NCBI RefSeq assembly: GCF_900100955.1
Contig: NZ_FNCC01000005.1
Coordinates: forward strand, 186,001 to 250,000
DNA length: 64,000 nt
Reading direction: 5' to 3'
Origin: Lentzea fradiae
GTDB lineage: Bacteria > Actinomycetota > Actinomycetes > Mycobacteriales > Pseudonocardiaceae
The notes under the pieces were generated by a model that was not told the origin of the DNA, did not search any database, and worked only from the letters and a program-made list of their open reading frames with translations. Position 1 is the first letter of the stretch; each line of letters starts with the position of its first letter. The position numbers and the translations under genes were made by a program. Below, piece by piece: positions 26,048-34,437 of this stretch.

Positions 26048-26704
26048 ATGAAGGACGTTGTGCCGGAAAAGCCGCGTAGGGGCAGGCCGCCCGTGAGCGA
26101 CGAGCAGCGCGAACGCCAACGCCTCGACATCTCGCGTCACGCGGTGAGACTGTTCGCCTCCCAGGGCGTCGCCGCCACGTCCGGCGAGCAGATCGCCCAG
26201 GCCGCGGGCGTCTCCGAACGCACGTTCTGGCGCTACTTCCCGCACAAGGAGAGCTGCGTCGAACCGCTGCTCACGCAGAGCGTCGACGCCTTCTGCGCCG
26301 TGCTGCGCACCTGGCCGGCCGACCTGGAGCTGTTCGACCACCTGCGCGCCGCCTACACCCCGGTCACCGGCCCGTCGCCCGACGACGTGGAGGCCGTGCT
26401 CGCCGTCGTGCGCCTGACCCACGACGAACCGGCCCTGCGCGCTGTCTACCTGATGCTGCACGAACGGGCGGAGAACGCGCTGGCCGAGGTGCTCGGCCGC
26501 CGGCTCGGCCAGTCCGCGGCGACGATCGACGTGCGGGTCCTGGCCTCCGCCATGACCGGCGTGCTGCGGGTGGCGACGGACGACTTCGCGCGGGCCGCCG
26601 TCGGTGGCGCCACCGACGGCGTCCTCGAATGCCACCGCGAGGAGCTGGCCAGGGCGCTGGGCCTGGTGCAGCGCGGTCTCACGCAGGCCGCAGCTACGGC
26701 GTGA
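26048..26704 (+). CDS. TetR-family regulator of the P450-ferredoxin operon
   Basis: A 218-residue regulator. The helix-turn-helix is at residues about 30-75 (GVAATSGEQIAQAAGVSERTFWRYF), then a variable ligand-binding half. A basic leader (KPRRGRPP) may contact DNA. It is divergent from the P450-ferredoxin pair, and the palindrome at 25994 is its likely site, so local repression with ligand release is the simplest model. Its 3' end overlaps the next gene on the other strand by 11 bases. Confidence 0.9.
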   Translation: MKDVVPEKPRRGRPPVSDEQRERQRLDISRHAVRLFASQGVAATSGEQIAQAAGVSERTFWRYFPHKESCVEPLLTQSVDAFCAVLRTWPADLELFDHLRAAYTPVTGPSPDDVEAVLAVVRLTHDEPALRAVYLMLHERAENALAEVLGRRLGQSAATIDVRVLASAMTGVLRVATDDFARAAVGGATDGVLECHREELARALGLVQRGLTQAAATA

Positions 26705-26999
26705 AGGTCGAGATCGCCCAGAGGAAGGCCGCGACCAGCACGACGAAGAACGCGACACCGGTGGCGCCCGCGAGCGCCATCCCGGAACCGGCGGACCGCC
26801 ACGGACCGGGCGCCACGGCCCTGACCAGGCCACCGGCGAGGGCGGAGCCGAGCGCGACCCAGAAGAACGCGACGACGTAGGCACCGCCCTGCCAGCCGAA
26901 GGTGTTGTCCACCAGGGCGACGACGGTGAGGACGAGCAGGACGGCGGGGGTGGCGAAGCCGGCCAGCGAGGCGAGCTTGCCACGGTCGATTTCGGTCAC
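26694..26999 (-). CDS. Small three-segment membrane protein, unknown
   Basis: A 101-residue protein with three clear hydrophobic segments (FATPAVLLVLTVVAL, AYVVAFFWVALGSALAGGLV, GATGVAFFVVLVAAFLWAI) and short loops. No motif is recognised. GTG at 26999 is the best start in frame but has no strong ribosome site. It lies downstream of the SRPBCC gene on the same strand with a 47-base gap, so it could be the last gene of that operon. Confidence 0.6.
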   Translation of the reverse strand: MTEIDRGKLASLAGFATPAVLLVLTVVALVDNTFGWQGGAYVVAFFWVALGSALAGGLVRAVAPGPWRSAGSGMALAGATGVAFFVVLVAAFLWAISTFTP

Positions 27000-27046
27000 C
27001 GTTCGAGAGTGCCGGTGCCGGGAGCGGCCGTCATCGGTACAACTAC

Positions 27047-27505
27047 TCACCGCGCCGCGACGAGTTCCACCACCCGGTCCCGCAACGCCCGCGCCACCGA
27101 GTCGAAGCCGTTCCGCACGTACTCCCGCTGCGTCGCGAACACCGCCTCGGCGTACTTCCCGGTGAACGTCTCGAACGTGCGGTAGGAGCACCGCGCGGGC
27201 CCGAGCGGCGTGATCACCTGGTCCCGCACGCCCAGCAGCCCGGGGAACGTGTCCCCGGTGTCGTACCGCAACAGCCGGGGTGGCTCCACGACCCGGATGT
27301 ACTCCCGGCTCACCCACGTCCCCGCCGAACCGTCGGGCTTCGGCAGCGTCAGGTCGATCGGTGAACCGATGGCCAACGTCGTGGAAACCGCGGTGGTGTA
27401 AGGGTTCCACTGCGGGTAGCGGGCGTAGTCGAGCAGCACGTCCCACACGAAGGGCGCGGGCGCCTCGATCTCCACCGTCACCGACTCGACCAGGAGTGCG
27501 CTCAT
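27047..27505 (-). CDS. SRPBCC (START-like) domain protein
   Basis: A 152-residue helix-grip protein. It begins with the strand ESVTVEIEAPAPFVWDVLLDYARYPQWNP, typical of the polyketide cyclase/SRPBCC superfamily that binds hydrophobic ligands, and ends in a long C-terminal helix. It overlaps the SDR stop (ATGA). Within the sulfotransferase operon it may bind or present a lipophilic substrate; no catalytic residues can be assigned. Confidence 0.85.
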   Translation of the reverse strand: MSALLVESVTVEIEAPAPFVWDVLLDYARYPQWNPYTTAVSTTLAIGSPIDLTLPKPDGSAGTWVSREYIRVVEPPRLLRYDTGDTFPGLLGVRDQVITPLGPARCSYRTFETFTGKYAEAVFATQREYVRNGFDSVARALRDRVVELVAAR

Positions 27506-28281
27506 GCCGGCATGTGCTCCCCTCCGTTGACGTCCAGCACCGCGCCCGTCACCTCGGAGGCGTAGCGGGACAACAGGAACAGCACCGCTCCGGCGCACGC
27601 CTCGTCGGCCGGGATGCGGCCCAGCGGGTTGCGGGCGGCGATCTCGTCGTAGACGTCCTGTTCGGACACTCCGCGCGCGTCCGCGGTCAGCTTCAGGTAG
27701 TAGCGGACGCCCGGCCCGTCCAACCAGCCGAGCACGGCCTGGTTCGCGCGGATGCCGTGCTCGCCCAGCTCCAAGGCCAGGAACTTGGTCGCGGTCGCCA
27801 TCGCCGCCTTCGCCACCGCGTAGCCCGCCTCACCGCGCAACGGTTTCCGGGTGGTCATCGTGCCGATGTTGACGATCGAACCGCGTCCTGCCGCCTTCAT
27901 GTGCGGCACGACCGCGCGGGTCACGTTCAGTGCCCCGAACAGGATGATGTCCATCGACCGCCGCACCGCCTTCTCCGGCGTGTCCAGCAGGTCGAAGAAG
28001 CCGGGGTGCCCGAACGCCGAGTTCACCAGTCCGGTGATCGTGCCGAACCGGTCGACGGCGGTCTCGACGAGTGCCGCGACGTCCTCGGTGCGCCGGACGT
28101 CGCACCGCACGCCCACGGCCTCACCACCCGCGGCGGCGACGTCCTTCTCCACCTGCCGCATCACGTCGCCGGACCGGGCGGCCATCACGACCTTCGCGCC
28201 CTCGGCCGCGGCGCGGACCGCCAGCTTCGACCCCAGGCCGGGGCCGACGCCCGTGACCACCACGACCTCGTCCCGAAGCAT
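27502..28281 (-). CDS. Short-chain dehydrogenase/reductase
   Basis: A 259-residue classical SDR. The cofactor loop VVVTGVGPGLGSKLA is a TGxxxGxG variant; VNSAFG stands at the NAG position, and the catalytic Ser/Tyr/Lys region reads IGTMTTRKPLRGEAGYAVAKAA. The Tyr and Lys are present, but the usual Ser position reads Thr (GTMTT). Residue VMAARS after strand two suggests NADP preference. It overlaps the sulfotransferase stop (TGATG), so it should act in the same pathway, probably oxidising or reducing the hydroxyl-bearing substrate. Confidence 0.9.
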   Translation of the reverse strand: MLRDEVVVVTGVGPGLGSKLAVRAAAEGAKVVMAARSGDVMRQVEKDVAAAGGEAVGVRCDVRRTEDVAALVETAVDRFGTITGLVNSAFGHPGFFDLLDTPEKAVRRSMDIILFGALNVTRAVVPHMKAAGRGSIVNIGTMTTRKPLRGEAGYAVAKAAMATATKFLALELGEHGIRANQAVLGWLDGPGVRYYLKLTADARGVSEQDVYDEIAARNPLGRIPADEACAGAVLFLLSRYASEVTGAVLDVNGGEHMPA

Positions 28282-29429
28282 CACAGGTAGACCTCCGTGT
28301 AGAAGGCGAAGTCGCGCCGCAGCTGTTCCTCGGAGAGCCCGAAGTCCTCCGGCGCGTAGGAATGCGTGCCGTGCCGTTCGGCGCGGTTCCGCTCCAGGTA
28401 GGTCTCGAACGCCGCGTCGTCGGCCGGTCCGGCGGTCAGGCCGAGCGCGCCGAGCACCTGGCGTGCGACCTCCAGCGGTGTGGCGACGGTGTCGGTGAAG
28501 CGCACGTCCACGAACCGGCCGGGCCGGGCCGCACGGGCGGAGGCGAAGTCCCGCAACGTCGTGGCGAACCGCCGCGACCAGTACCGTCCGATGTGGACGG
28601 GATCGACCCGGGAGCTGTACTGGGACGACATCGCGCGCACCATCGAGGCGTACGACGGCACGGCGCTGACGGGCGAGCGGTGCGTCATCACGATCTTGCA
28701 CGACGGGAACTCGTCCAGAACCGTGTCGACGGCGGTCAGGTGGTGCGGCGACTTGAGCACCCAGGGCAGTGAGCGGGCGGGGTTCTGCCACTGCAACACC
28801 TGCAACCACTCGCGCAGTTCGCGGTACGCGGGCCGCTGGTCGGCCGAACGCAGCCAGTCGCCGTAGGACGGCACCCGGTAGAACGAGTCGAAGCTCATCG
28901 ACACGAACGTCCGGTCCAGCAGCAGCACGTCCTCCTCCGGCCCGTCCCACACGACGGTGTGCAGGTCGCCGAAATCGGGGGAGAGCTGCGAGAACATCCG
29001 CATCCGTTCCCGCGCGCGGCGTTTGCGCGGCTCCGCGTCAGGACCTTCGCCGGGGAACGGCAGCGGGTAGGCGACCTCCCACGACAGCGTGGACGTGACC
29101 TGGGGCGAGGCGGCCAGCAGCCGGTGCAGCAACGTCGACCCGGTGCGCGGCAGGCCGCAGATCTCGGCGGCCACTTGCACCTCGACGCCGAGCACGGACG
29201 GGGTGGCGCGCTGGAACTCCCACAGCCGCAACCGATCGGCCAGCAACGCGGTCAGCCGGTGCTTGGTCAGCTCCAGGCCCGTCGACGACAGCGCGGCCTC
29301 GGTGTTGAGGCTGCGCACGAGGGCGCCGAGCGGTTCGCGGAACCAGTCGTCGCCGAAGTCGGTGAGACCGGTCTTCGCGCACGCCATGTCCAGCAGTTCG
29401 GACACGTCCAGCTCGGTGGTGACCGTCAC
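28281..29429 (-). CDS. PAPS-dependent sulfotransferase
   Basis: A 382-residue member of the bacterial sulfotransferase family. The 5'-phosphosulfate loop is CGLPRTGSTLLHRLL at about residue 88, and the 3'-phosphate-binding region is IVMTHRSPVSAVPSYASM. These enzymes move sulfate from PAPS to an alcohol or amine. The GTG start has GGAGGAGG just upstream and overlaps the DUF1214 stop (GTGA). The cysD-cysNC genes that make PAPS lie immediately upstream on the same strand, giving a complete activation-and-transfer set. The substrate is probably a lipid, sterol or small alcohol, which is inference. Confidence 0.9.
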   Translation of the reverse strand: MTVTTELDVSELLDMACAKTGLTDFGDDWFREPLGALVRSLNTEAALSSTGLELTKHRLTALLADRLRLWEFQRATPSVLGVEVQVAAEICGLPRTGSTLLHRLLAASPQVTSTLSWEVAYPLPFPGEGPDAEPRKRRARERMRMFSQLSPDFGDLHTVVWDGPEEDVLLLDRTFVSMSFDSFYRVPSYGDWLRSADQRPAYRELREWLQVLQWQNPARSLPWVLKSPHHLTAVDTVLDEFPSCKIVMTHRSPVSAVPSYASMVRAMSSQYSSRVDPVHIGRYWSRRFATTLRDFASARAARPGRFVDVRFTDTVATPLEVARQVLGALGLTAGPADDAAFETYLERNRAERHGTHSYAPEDFGLSEEQLRRDFAFYTEVYL

Positions 29430-30478
29430 CGGACCTCCTCCAGGGGCACCACGCGGCACTTCGGGATCGGGTGCTCGGTGGCGCCGAGCCAGCGCAGCAA
29501 CGCCGTTCCGGAGCTGTGGCCGCAGGTGTCGACCCAGTTGCCGGCACCGGGATCGCGCTCGGCCACCACGATCGTCAGGCGACCGTCCGGCGACAGCGTG
29601 GCGGTGTGCTTGTTGACCGAGGTCCGGCGGCGGTGGTCGAGCGACTCCATCCACCAGTTGTCCAGCTGGAAGTTCCAGTACGGGCAGTCCGGCACGTCGG
29701 TCTCGACCACCCACGCCTCACCGGGCCGCAGCGTCCAGTACCCGTGCAGGTAGAAGATCTCCGGGTCGCCTCCGGCGCGCTGGAACATCTCCTGGCCGAA
29801 GTCGGGCAGCTCGTTGGGGCGGGCCATGAACGTGCGGGTCCACTGCGCGAACGTCGCCGCGGTGCCGTGCACGGACATCGCGGCGCGGTGCAGCGCCTTC
29901 GCCAGGAACTCGGGCGTGAGGTCCGCCGGTGCGTCCGGGCCGCCGACCTGCTCGATGTGCCACGAGCCGGGCTCCTCGGACGTGCGGTCGAGGTAGGTCT
30001 GGCGCACCACGAGCCCGGTCGAGTCGGGGGCCAGCGGCAGCCAGTTGCCGGGGTGCTCGGTGGCGCTCGCGATGATCTCCACGGTGCCGTCCGGCCCGAT
30101 GGTGAGGTCGGCGTCGGACAGCTCGCCGGTCGACGCCGACGTGCCGTCTTTGGCGTACCGGTTGGCCTTCGAGCCGATGCTGAAGTACGCGATGGTGCCG
30201 CGCCTGCCGGTGATCCGGTACGTGCGGTCGCCGCGCACGTTCGCGGACAGGTAGACGTTGTCCGGGTTGTCCGCGCCGATCTTGACCAGGTCCAGCTCGT
30301 GGAAGCGCGGGAAGTCGGGGTCGGCGTTGTCCAGGCAGGAGTACAGCATCTCGCGGGTGAGCCGGGCGAGGTAGCGGTGGCCCTCGGCGCGGTCCAGCGG
30401 TGTGTCCGGCCCGGAGAGCACCACGTCACCGGCCTGCTCCAGCGCCCGGCAGAACCGCGACCACGTCTCGTCCGGCAC
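29426..30478 (-). CDS. DUF1214-domain protein
   Basis: A 350-residue protein. The C-terminal third carries the DUF1214 pattern (WVVETDVPDCPYWNFQLDNWW, HTATLSPDGRLTIVVAERDPG, NWVDTCGHSSGTALLRW). The molecular function of the family is not established; members occur next to sterol and lipid genes in actinobacteria. GTG at 30478 is supported by GGGAGGA five bases upstream. It is the first gene of the DUF1214-sulfotransferase-SDR-SRPBCC operon, with two candidate operators in the 58-base gap to cysNC. Confidence 0.85.
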   Translation of the reverse strand: MPDETWSRFCRALEQAGDVVLSGPDTPLDRAEGHRYLARLTREMLYSCLDNADPDFPRFHELDLVKIGADNPDNVYLSANVRGDRTYRITGRRGTIAYFSIGSKANRYAKDGTSASTGELSDADLTIGPDGTVEIIASATEHPGNWLPLAPDSTGLVVRQTYLDRTSEEPGSWHIEQVGGPDAPADLTPEFLAKALHRAAMSVHGTAATFAQWTRTFMARPNELPDFGQEMFQRAGGDPEIFYLHGYWTLRPGEAWVVETDVPDCPYWNFQLDNWWMESLDHRRRTSVNKHTATLSPDGRLTIVVAERDPGAGNWVDTCGHSSGTALLRWLGATEHPIPKCRVVPLEEVR

Positions 30479-30493
30479 GGGTTCCTCCCGAAT

Positions 30494-30509
30494 CTAGAAC
30501 GTGTTCTAG
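30494..30509. promoter_or_regulatory. Perfect CTAGAAC-GT-GTTCTAG palindrome (KstR-like site)
   Basis: A 7-2-7 perfect inverted repeat 16 bases upstream of the DUF1214 start. It fits the published KstR-type consensus TnnAACnnGTTnnA of actinobacterial sterol regulons exactly. Whether a KstR homologue or another TetR protein binds is inference. Confidence 0.6.
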
Positions 30510-30527
30510 CTGAAGCTACACCATTCC

Positions 30528-30541
30528 GGACAACGTTCAAC
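30528..30541. promoter_or_regulatory. GGACAACGTTCAAC box, third copy of the cysD/tetR operator
   Basis: On the minus strand this reads GTTGAACGTTGTCC and matches the two boxes between cysD and the TetR gene at 33272. It covers the cysNC stop codon and lies 50 bases upstream of the DUF1214 start, so it could bring the sulfotransferase operon under the same regulator. Confidence 0.55.
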
Positions 30542-32312
30542 AGACGCCGAGCGTGCGCAGCCTCGCCACCACGGCCTCGGCGGCCGCCTCCGGGCTCACC
30601 ACCGTGGTGTCGAGCCGGAGCTCCGGGTGTTCCGGTGGTTCGTAGGGGGAGTCGATGCCGGTGAAGTTCGGCAGCTCGCCACGCCTGGCCTTGCGGTACA
30701 GGCCCTTCGGGTCGCGCTGTTCCGCGACCTCCATGGGCGTGTCGACGAACACCTCGCAGAACTCGTTCTCGTCGACCAGGCCGCGCGCGAACGCCCGTTC
30801 CGCCCGGAACGGCGAGATGAACGAGACGAGCACGATCAGCCCGGCGTCCACCATCAGCGCGGCGACCTCGGCGATGCGGCGGATGTTCTCGACCCGGTCG
30901 GCGTCGCTGAACCCCAGGTCGGAGCTCAGGCCGTGCCGGACGTTGTCGCCGTCGAGCAGGAACGTGCGCCTGCCTTCGGCGTGCAGCGCCTTTTCCACCA
31001 GGTCGGCGATCGTGGACTTGCCGGCGCCGGACAACCCGGTCAGCCACACCACGCACGGCCGGTGGCCGTTGAGCGCGACGCGCGCCCGCTTGTCGACCGT
31101 GAGGGTCTGCCGGTGGACGTCCGTGCGGCTCACCGCGAAGTCGATCATCCCGGCGCCGACCGTGGCGTTGGAGAGCCGGTCGAGCACGACGAACGAGCCC
31201 AGGTCGCGGTTCACCCGGTAGCTCTCGTACGGCACGGGCGCGTCGAAGTGCACGGTGCCCACGCCGATCTCGTTGAGCCGCAGCTCCTTGGCGGCGGTGA
31301 ACCCGACCGTGCGGGCGCCGATCTTCGCGAGGTACTGCCTGCCGGGCAGCAGGCCGGACTCGTGCAGCCACACGAGCCGTGCCTGGAACGACGAGGCGAC
31401 GCCGGGAGGGTCGTCCGCGGCTGCCACCACGTCACCGCGGCTCGCGTCCACATCATCGGCCAGCACGACGGTCACCGACGACCCCGCCGGAGCCTCGGCC
31501 AGGTCGCCGTCCATCGTGACGACGCGCTCCACAGTGGACTTCCGGCCGCCAACGCACACCTCGTCACCGGCTTCCAGCGTGCCGCGCAGGACCCGGCCGG
31601 ACAGGCCGCGGAACGTCGAGTCCGGCCGGTTGACCCACTGCACGAGGAACCGCGACGGTCCGTCCGAAGTCTTGCCGGTGTCGACGGTTTCCAGCCACCG
31701 CAACAACGTCGGCCCGTCGTACCACGGGGTCTGCTCGCTGAGTCCGACCACGTTCACGCCTTCGGCCGCGGACATCGGCACGCAGGTGATCTCGTGGAAG
31801 TCGAGCTCGCGGGCGAACTCCGCGAACTCTTCGCGGACGCTCTCGAAGACCTCCTGCGAATAGCCCAGCAGGTCCAGCTTGTTGACCGCCAGCAAGACGT
31901 GCCGGATGCCCAGCAGTGACACGATCCTGGCATGCCGCCGGGTCTGGTCGAGCACGCCCTTGCGCGCGTCGAGCAGGATGACCGCGGCTTGGGCCGTGGA
32001 CGCGCCGGTGACCATGTTGCGCGTGTACTGCTCGTGGCCGGGGGTGTCGGCGACGATGAACCGCCGGGCCTCGGTGGCGAAGAACCGGTACGCGACGTCG
32101 ATCGTGATGCCCTGTTCGCGTTCGGCGGCCAGTCCGTCCACGAGCAGGGCGAAGTCCAGGTCTCCGCCTCGGGTGCCGACGCGTCGCGAGTCCGCTTCGA
32201 GCGCGGCGAGGTGGTCGGCGTACAGCAGCTTCGACTCGTACAGCAGGCGGCCGATCAGGGTGCTCTTGCCGTCGTCGACGCTGCCGCAGGTGATGAACCG
32301 CAGAAGCTCCAT
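30537..32312 (-). CDS. cysNC: CysNC: ATP sulfurylase GTPase subunit fused to APS kinase
   Basis: A 591-residue bifunctional enzyme. The N-terminal CysN half is an EF-Tu-like GTPase ([29 protein letters not shown]) that drives APS formation together with CysD. The C-terminal CysC half (from about 415) has the P-loop GLSGAGKST and [11 protein letters not shown], and phosphorylates APS to PAPS. The ATG overlaps the cysD stop (TGATG). Together they turn sulfate, ATP and GTP into PAPS. No PAPS reductase or sulfite reductase gene is near, so the output may go mainly to the adjacent sulfotransferase. Confidence 0.95.
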   Translation of the reverse strand: MELLRFITCGSVDDGKSTLIGRLLYESKLLYADHLAALEADSRRVGTRGGDLDFALLVDGLAAEREQGITIDVAYRFFATEARRFIVADTPGHEQYTRNMVTGASTAQAAVILLDARKGVLDQTRRHARIVSLLGIRHVLLAVNKLDLLGYSQEVFESVREEFAEFARELDFHEITCVPMSAAEGVNVVGLSEQTPWYDGPTLLRWLETVDTGKTSDGPSRFLVQWVNRPDSTFRGLSGRVLRGTLEAGDEVCVGGRKSTVERVVTMDGDLAEAPAGSSVTVVLADDVDASRGDVVAAADDPPGVASSFQARLVWLHESGLLPGRQYLAKIGARTVGFTAAKELRLNEIGVGTVHFDAPVPYESYRVNRDLGSFVVLDRLSNATVGAGMIDFAVSRTDVHRQTLTVDKRARVALNGHRPCVVWLTGLSGAGKSTIADLVEKALHAEGRRTFLLDGDNVRHGLSSDLGFSDADRVENIRRIAEVAALMVDAGLIVLVSFISPFRAERAFARGLVDENEFCEVFVDTPMEVAEQRDPKGLYRKARRGELPNFTGIDSPYEPPEHPELRLDTTVVSPEAAAEAVVARLRTLGVC

Positions 32313-33199
32313 CAGAAGTAGCCCTCCTGCTTCTTGCGCTCCATCGACCCGGACCGGTCGTGGTCGATCAGCCGTCCCTGGCGTTCGGACGTCGTCGCGG
32401 TCCGCATCTCCTCCACGATCTCCGCGACCGTGCGGGCCTCGCTGCGCACCGCGCCCGTCAGCGGGTAGCAACCGAGCGTGCGGAACCTGACCAGTTCCAG
32501 GCGCGGCTTCTCCGGCAACGGCATCCGGTCGTCGTCCACCATGATCAGCAGGCCGTCGCGGTCCACCACGGGCCGTGGGGCCGCGAAGTACAGCGGCACC
32601 ACCGGAATCCGTTCACGCTCGACGTACCGCCACACGTCCAGCTCGGTCCAGTTCGACAGCGGGAACACCCGGATGCTCTCGCCGGGAGAGACCCGCGTGT
32701 TGTAGAGCCGCCACAGCTCCGGCCGCTGGTTCTTCGGGTCCCAGCGGTGCTGCGCGGTGCGGAACGAGAACACCCTCTCCTTGGCCCGCGAGGCTTCCTC
32801 GTCCCGGCGCGCGCCGCCGAACGCCACGTCGAACCGGTGCTCGTCGAGCGCCTGCCGCAGGCCCTGGGTCTTCCACAGGTCGGTGTGCAGGGCGGAGCCG
32901 TGGTCGAACGGGTTGATGCCCGCCGCCACGCAGTCCGGGTTGCGGTGCACGATCAGCTCCAGCCCGAGCTCCGCGGCCGTGGCGTCGCGGAACGCGATCA
33001 TCTCGCGGAACTTCCACGTGGTGTCCACGTGCAGCAACGACAACGGCGGCTTCGAGGGGTGGAACGCCTTGCGCGCCAGGTGCAGCAGCACCGAGCTGTC
33101 CTTGCCGATCGAGTACAGCAGGACCGGCCGTCCGGACTCCGCGACCGCCTCGCGGAAGATGTCGATGCTCTCGGCTTCCAGGACGTCGAGGTGGTCCAC
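32312..33199 (-). CDS. cysD: Sulfate adenylyltransferase subunit 2
   Basis: A 295-residue PP-loop ATP pyrophosphatase-family protein, the catalytic small subunit of ATP sulfurylase. [16 protein letters not shown] is the PP-loop; [20 protein letters not shown] and [14 protein letters not shown] are strongly conserved CysD segments. GTG at 33199 ([11 protein letters not shown]) is chosen because family members begin there. The open frame continues upstream to a TTG that lies inside the putative operator, which makes that start unlikely. The gene is divergent from a TetR regulator. Confidence 0.94.
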   Translation of the reverse strand: MDHLDVLEAESIDIFREAVAESGRPVLLYSIGKDSSVLLHLARKAFHPSKPPLSLLHVDTTWKFREMIAFRDATAAELGLELIVHRNPDCVAAGINPFDHGSALHTDLWKTQGLRQALDEHRFDVAFGGARRDEEASRAKERVFSFRTAQHRWDPKNQRPELWRLYNTRVSPGESIRVFPLSNWTELDVWRYVERERIPVVPLYFAAPRPVVDRDGLLIMVDDDRMPLPEKPRLELVRFRTLGCYPLTGAVRSEARTVAEIVEEMRTATTSERQGRLIDHDRSGSMERKKQEGYF

Positions 33200-33222
33200 G
33201 CCATCGAGGGTAGGGCCAAACC

Positions 33223-33258
33223 GAACAACGTTCAATATGCTTCTGAACGTTGTTCAAC
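33223..33258. promoter_or_regulatory. Paired TGAACGTTGTTC boxes between cysD and tetR
   Basis: GAACAACGTTCAAT (33223-33236) and TGAACGTTGTTCAAC (33244-33258) are inverted copies of one motif. The second contains the palindrome TGAAC-GTT-GTTCA. They sit between the divergent cysD and TetR start codons, as expected for an autoregulated TetR operator. A third copy is at 30528. Confidence 0.65.
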
Positions 33259-33271
33259 CTATGCTGCCCCG

Positions 33272-33886
33272 GTGAGCACCGAGCAGACGGCGTGGGGTGA
33301 TGCGGAGGGCAGGCGGCGGGACATCCTGTCGTCGGCCGAGCTGATCCTGGAGGAGCAGGGGTACGCGGGACTGACCATGCGCGCGGTCGCGGTCGGCGCC
33401 GGCGTCAGCTCCGGCACGGTCTACCAGTACTTCTCCGGCAAGGAGGACGTCTTCGCGGCGTTGATGGAACGGCGTCACGAGGAGCTGCGGCGCGCGCTCG
33501 CGACGGTCGACAGGAGCCTGGGTGTCGTCGGCGTGCTGCTGGAGGTCCAGCCGCTGGTCACCGAGTTCTGGCGGCGGTTCGGCCGGTCCGCGGCGCAGTG
33601 GGAGGCCAAGGTGCTCTCCGGTGGCCGCCGGGGCAAGGAGGTCACCGGGCCTGCGCAGGACTACCGCAAGACGCTCAAGGCGCTCGCGAAGGCGTTGACC
33701 GAGGCCGCCGCCCACACGGGGCAGGAGCTCACCGACGACCCGGCCATGCCGCACTGGGTGTGGGACACGCTGATCGGCCTCGCGGACGACCTGCTGTTGC
33801 AGGGCGCCCGCATCAACCGGGTCAAGCCCGACCGCCTGGTCGGCTTCGCCTGCCGGGCGATCGAGCGCGGGATCACCGTTGCCTGA
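33272..33886 (+). CDS. TetR-family regulator of the cysD-cysNC/sulfotransferase block
   Basis: A 204-residue regulator with a TetR helix-turn-helix (GYAGLTMRAVAVGAGVSSGTVYQYF) and a mostly helical C-terminal ligand domain. GTG at 33272 opens the protein immediately after the paired operator boxes. Position and shared boxes suggest that it controls itself, cysD-cysNC and the DUF1214-sulfotransferase operon. The inducer is unknown. Its 3' end overlaps the cysteine dioxygenase gene by 14 bases on the opposite strand. Confidence 0.9.
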   Translation: MSTEQTAWGDAEGRRRDILSSAELILEEQGYAGLTMRAVAVGAGVSSGTVYQYFSGKEDVFAALMERRHEELRRALATVDRSLGVVGVLLEVQPLVTEFWRRFGRSAAQWEAKVLSGGRRGKEVTGPAQDYRKTLKALAKALTEAAAHTGQELTDDPAMPHWVWDTLIGLADDLLLQGARINRVKPDRLVGFACRAIERGITVA

Positions 33887-34406
33887 CGGGCAGGTCGTAC
33901 CGCCGCCGGATGCTGGTGCCCAGCACGCCGATGTCCGCCCCGTAGACGTGGATCGAGATCGCCAGCGAGTCGGAGTTGTTGCACACCTTGTGGATGTCGC
34001 CGGGTGGCACGAGGTAGGACGCCACGCCCTCCGGGGTCTTGTTGACGCGCAACGGGACCAGCCGGTCGTCCTGCACCCGGTAGGTGGTCTCCTCCTCTTC
34101 GCCGACGTACGTGCCGACGACGCACCACGACACGTGGTCGTGGATGCAGGTTTCCTGACCTGGCAGCCAGATCAGCGCGACGACCGAGAAGCTGCCGTCC
34201 GGTTCGACGTGCAGGACGTGCTGGCGGTAGGCGTCGGGGTCGGGTTCCCGCTGCGCGGCGCTCAGCAGGAACGGGTCGGTCAGGTGCCCGGCGAGCGTGC
34301 GCGACACCCGTGCGGCGACGGTCTCGTCGTCACCGCCGCGTGTCGTCGCCTCGCGGAGAGAGCCCACCAGAAGCGTGGCCGTGGGGGAGAGCAGGCTGTG
34401 CGTCAT
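33873..34406 (-). CDS. Cysteine dioxygenase-like cupin
   Basis: A 177-residue cupin of the cysteine dioxygenase type, which oxidises a thiol to a sulfinate with non-haem iron. The iron-binding motif is CIHDHVSWCVVGTYVGEEEE, with a third His in VPPGDIHKVCNN; SLAISIHVYGADI is a typical cysteine dioxygenase C-terminal strand. The ATG at 34406 has AGGAGG seven bases upstream. The next gene upstream on this strand is the YeiH-type exporter, 31 bases away, fitting disposal of sulfite or another oxidised sulfur product. Related thiol dioxygenases with other substrates cannot be excluded. Confidence 0.88.
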   Translation of the reverse strand: MTHSLLSPTATLLVGSLREATTRGGDDETVAARVSRTLAGHLTDPFLLSAAQREPDPDAYRQHVLHVEPDGSFSVVALIWLPGQETCIHDHVSWCVVGTYVGEEEETTYRVQDDRLVPLRVNKTPEGVASYLVPPGDIHKVCNNSDSLAISIHVYGADIGVLGTSIRRRYDLPVRQR

Positions 34407-34437
34407 GAGCGGGTCCTCCTTCATGAGGAACGTCAGG

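Noticed and set aside
33200..33235. Longer cysD start at the TTG 33235
   Set aside because: That codon lies inside the putative TetR operator and the added residues are not conserved in CysD. The GTG at 33199 fits the family start.
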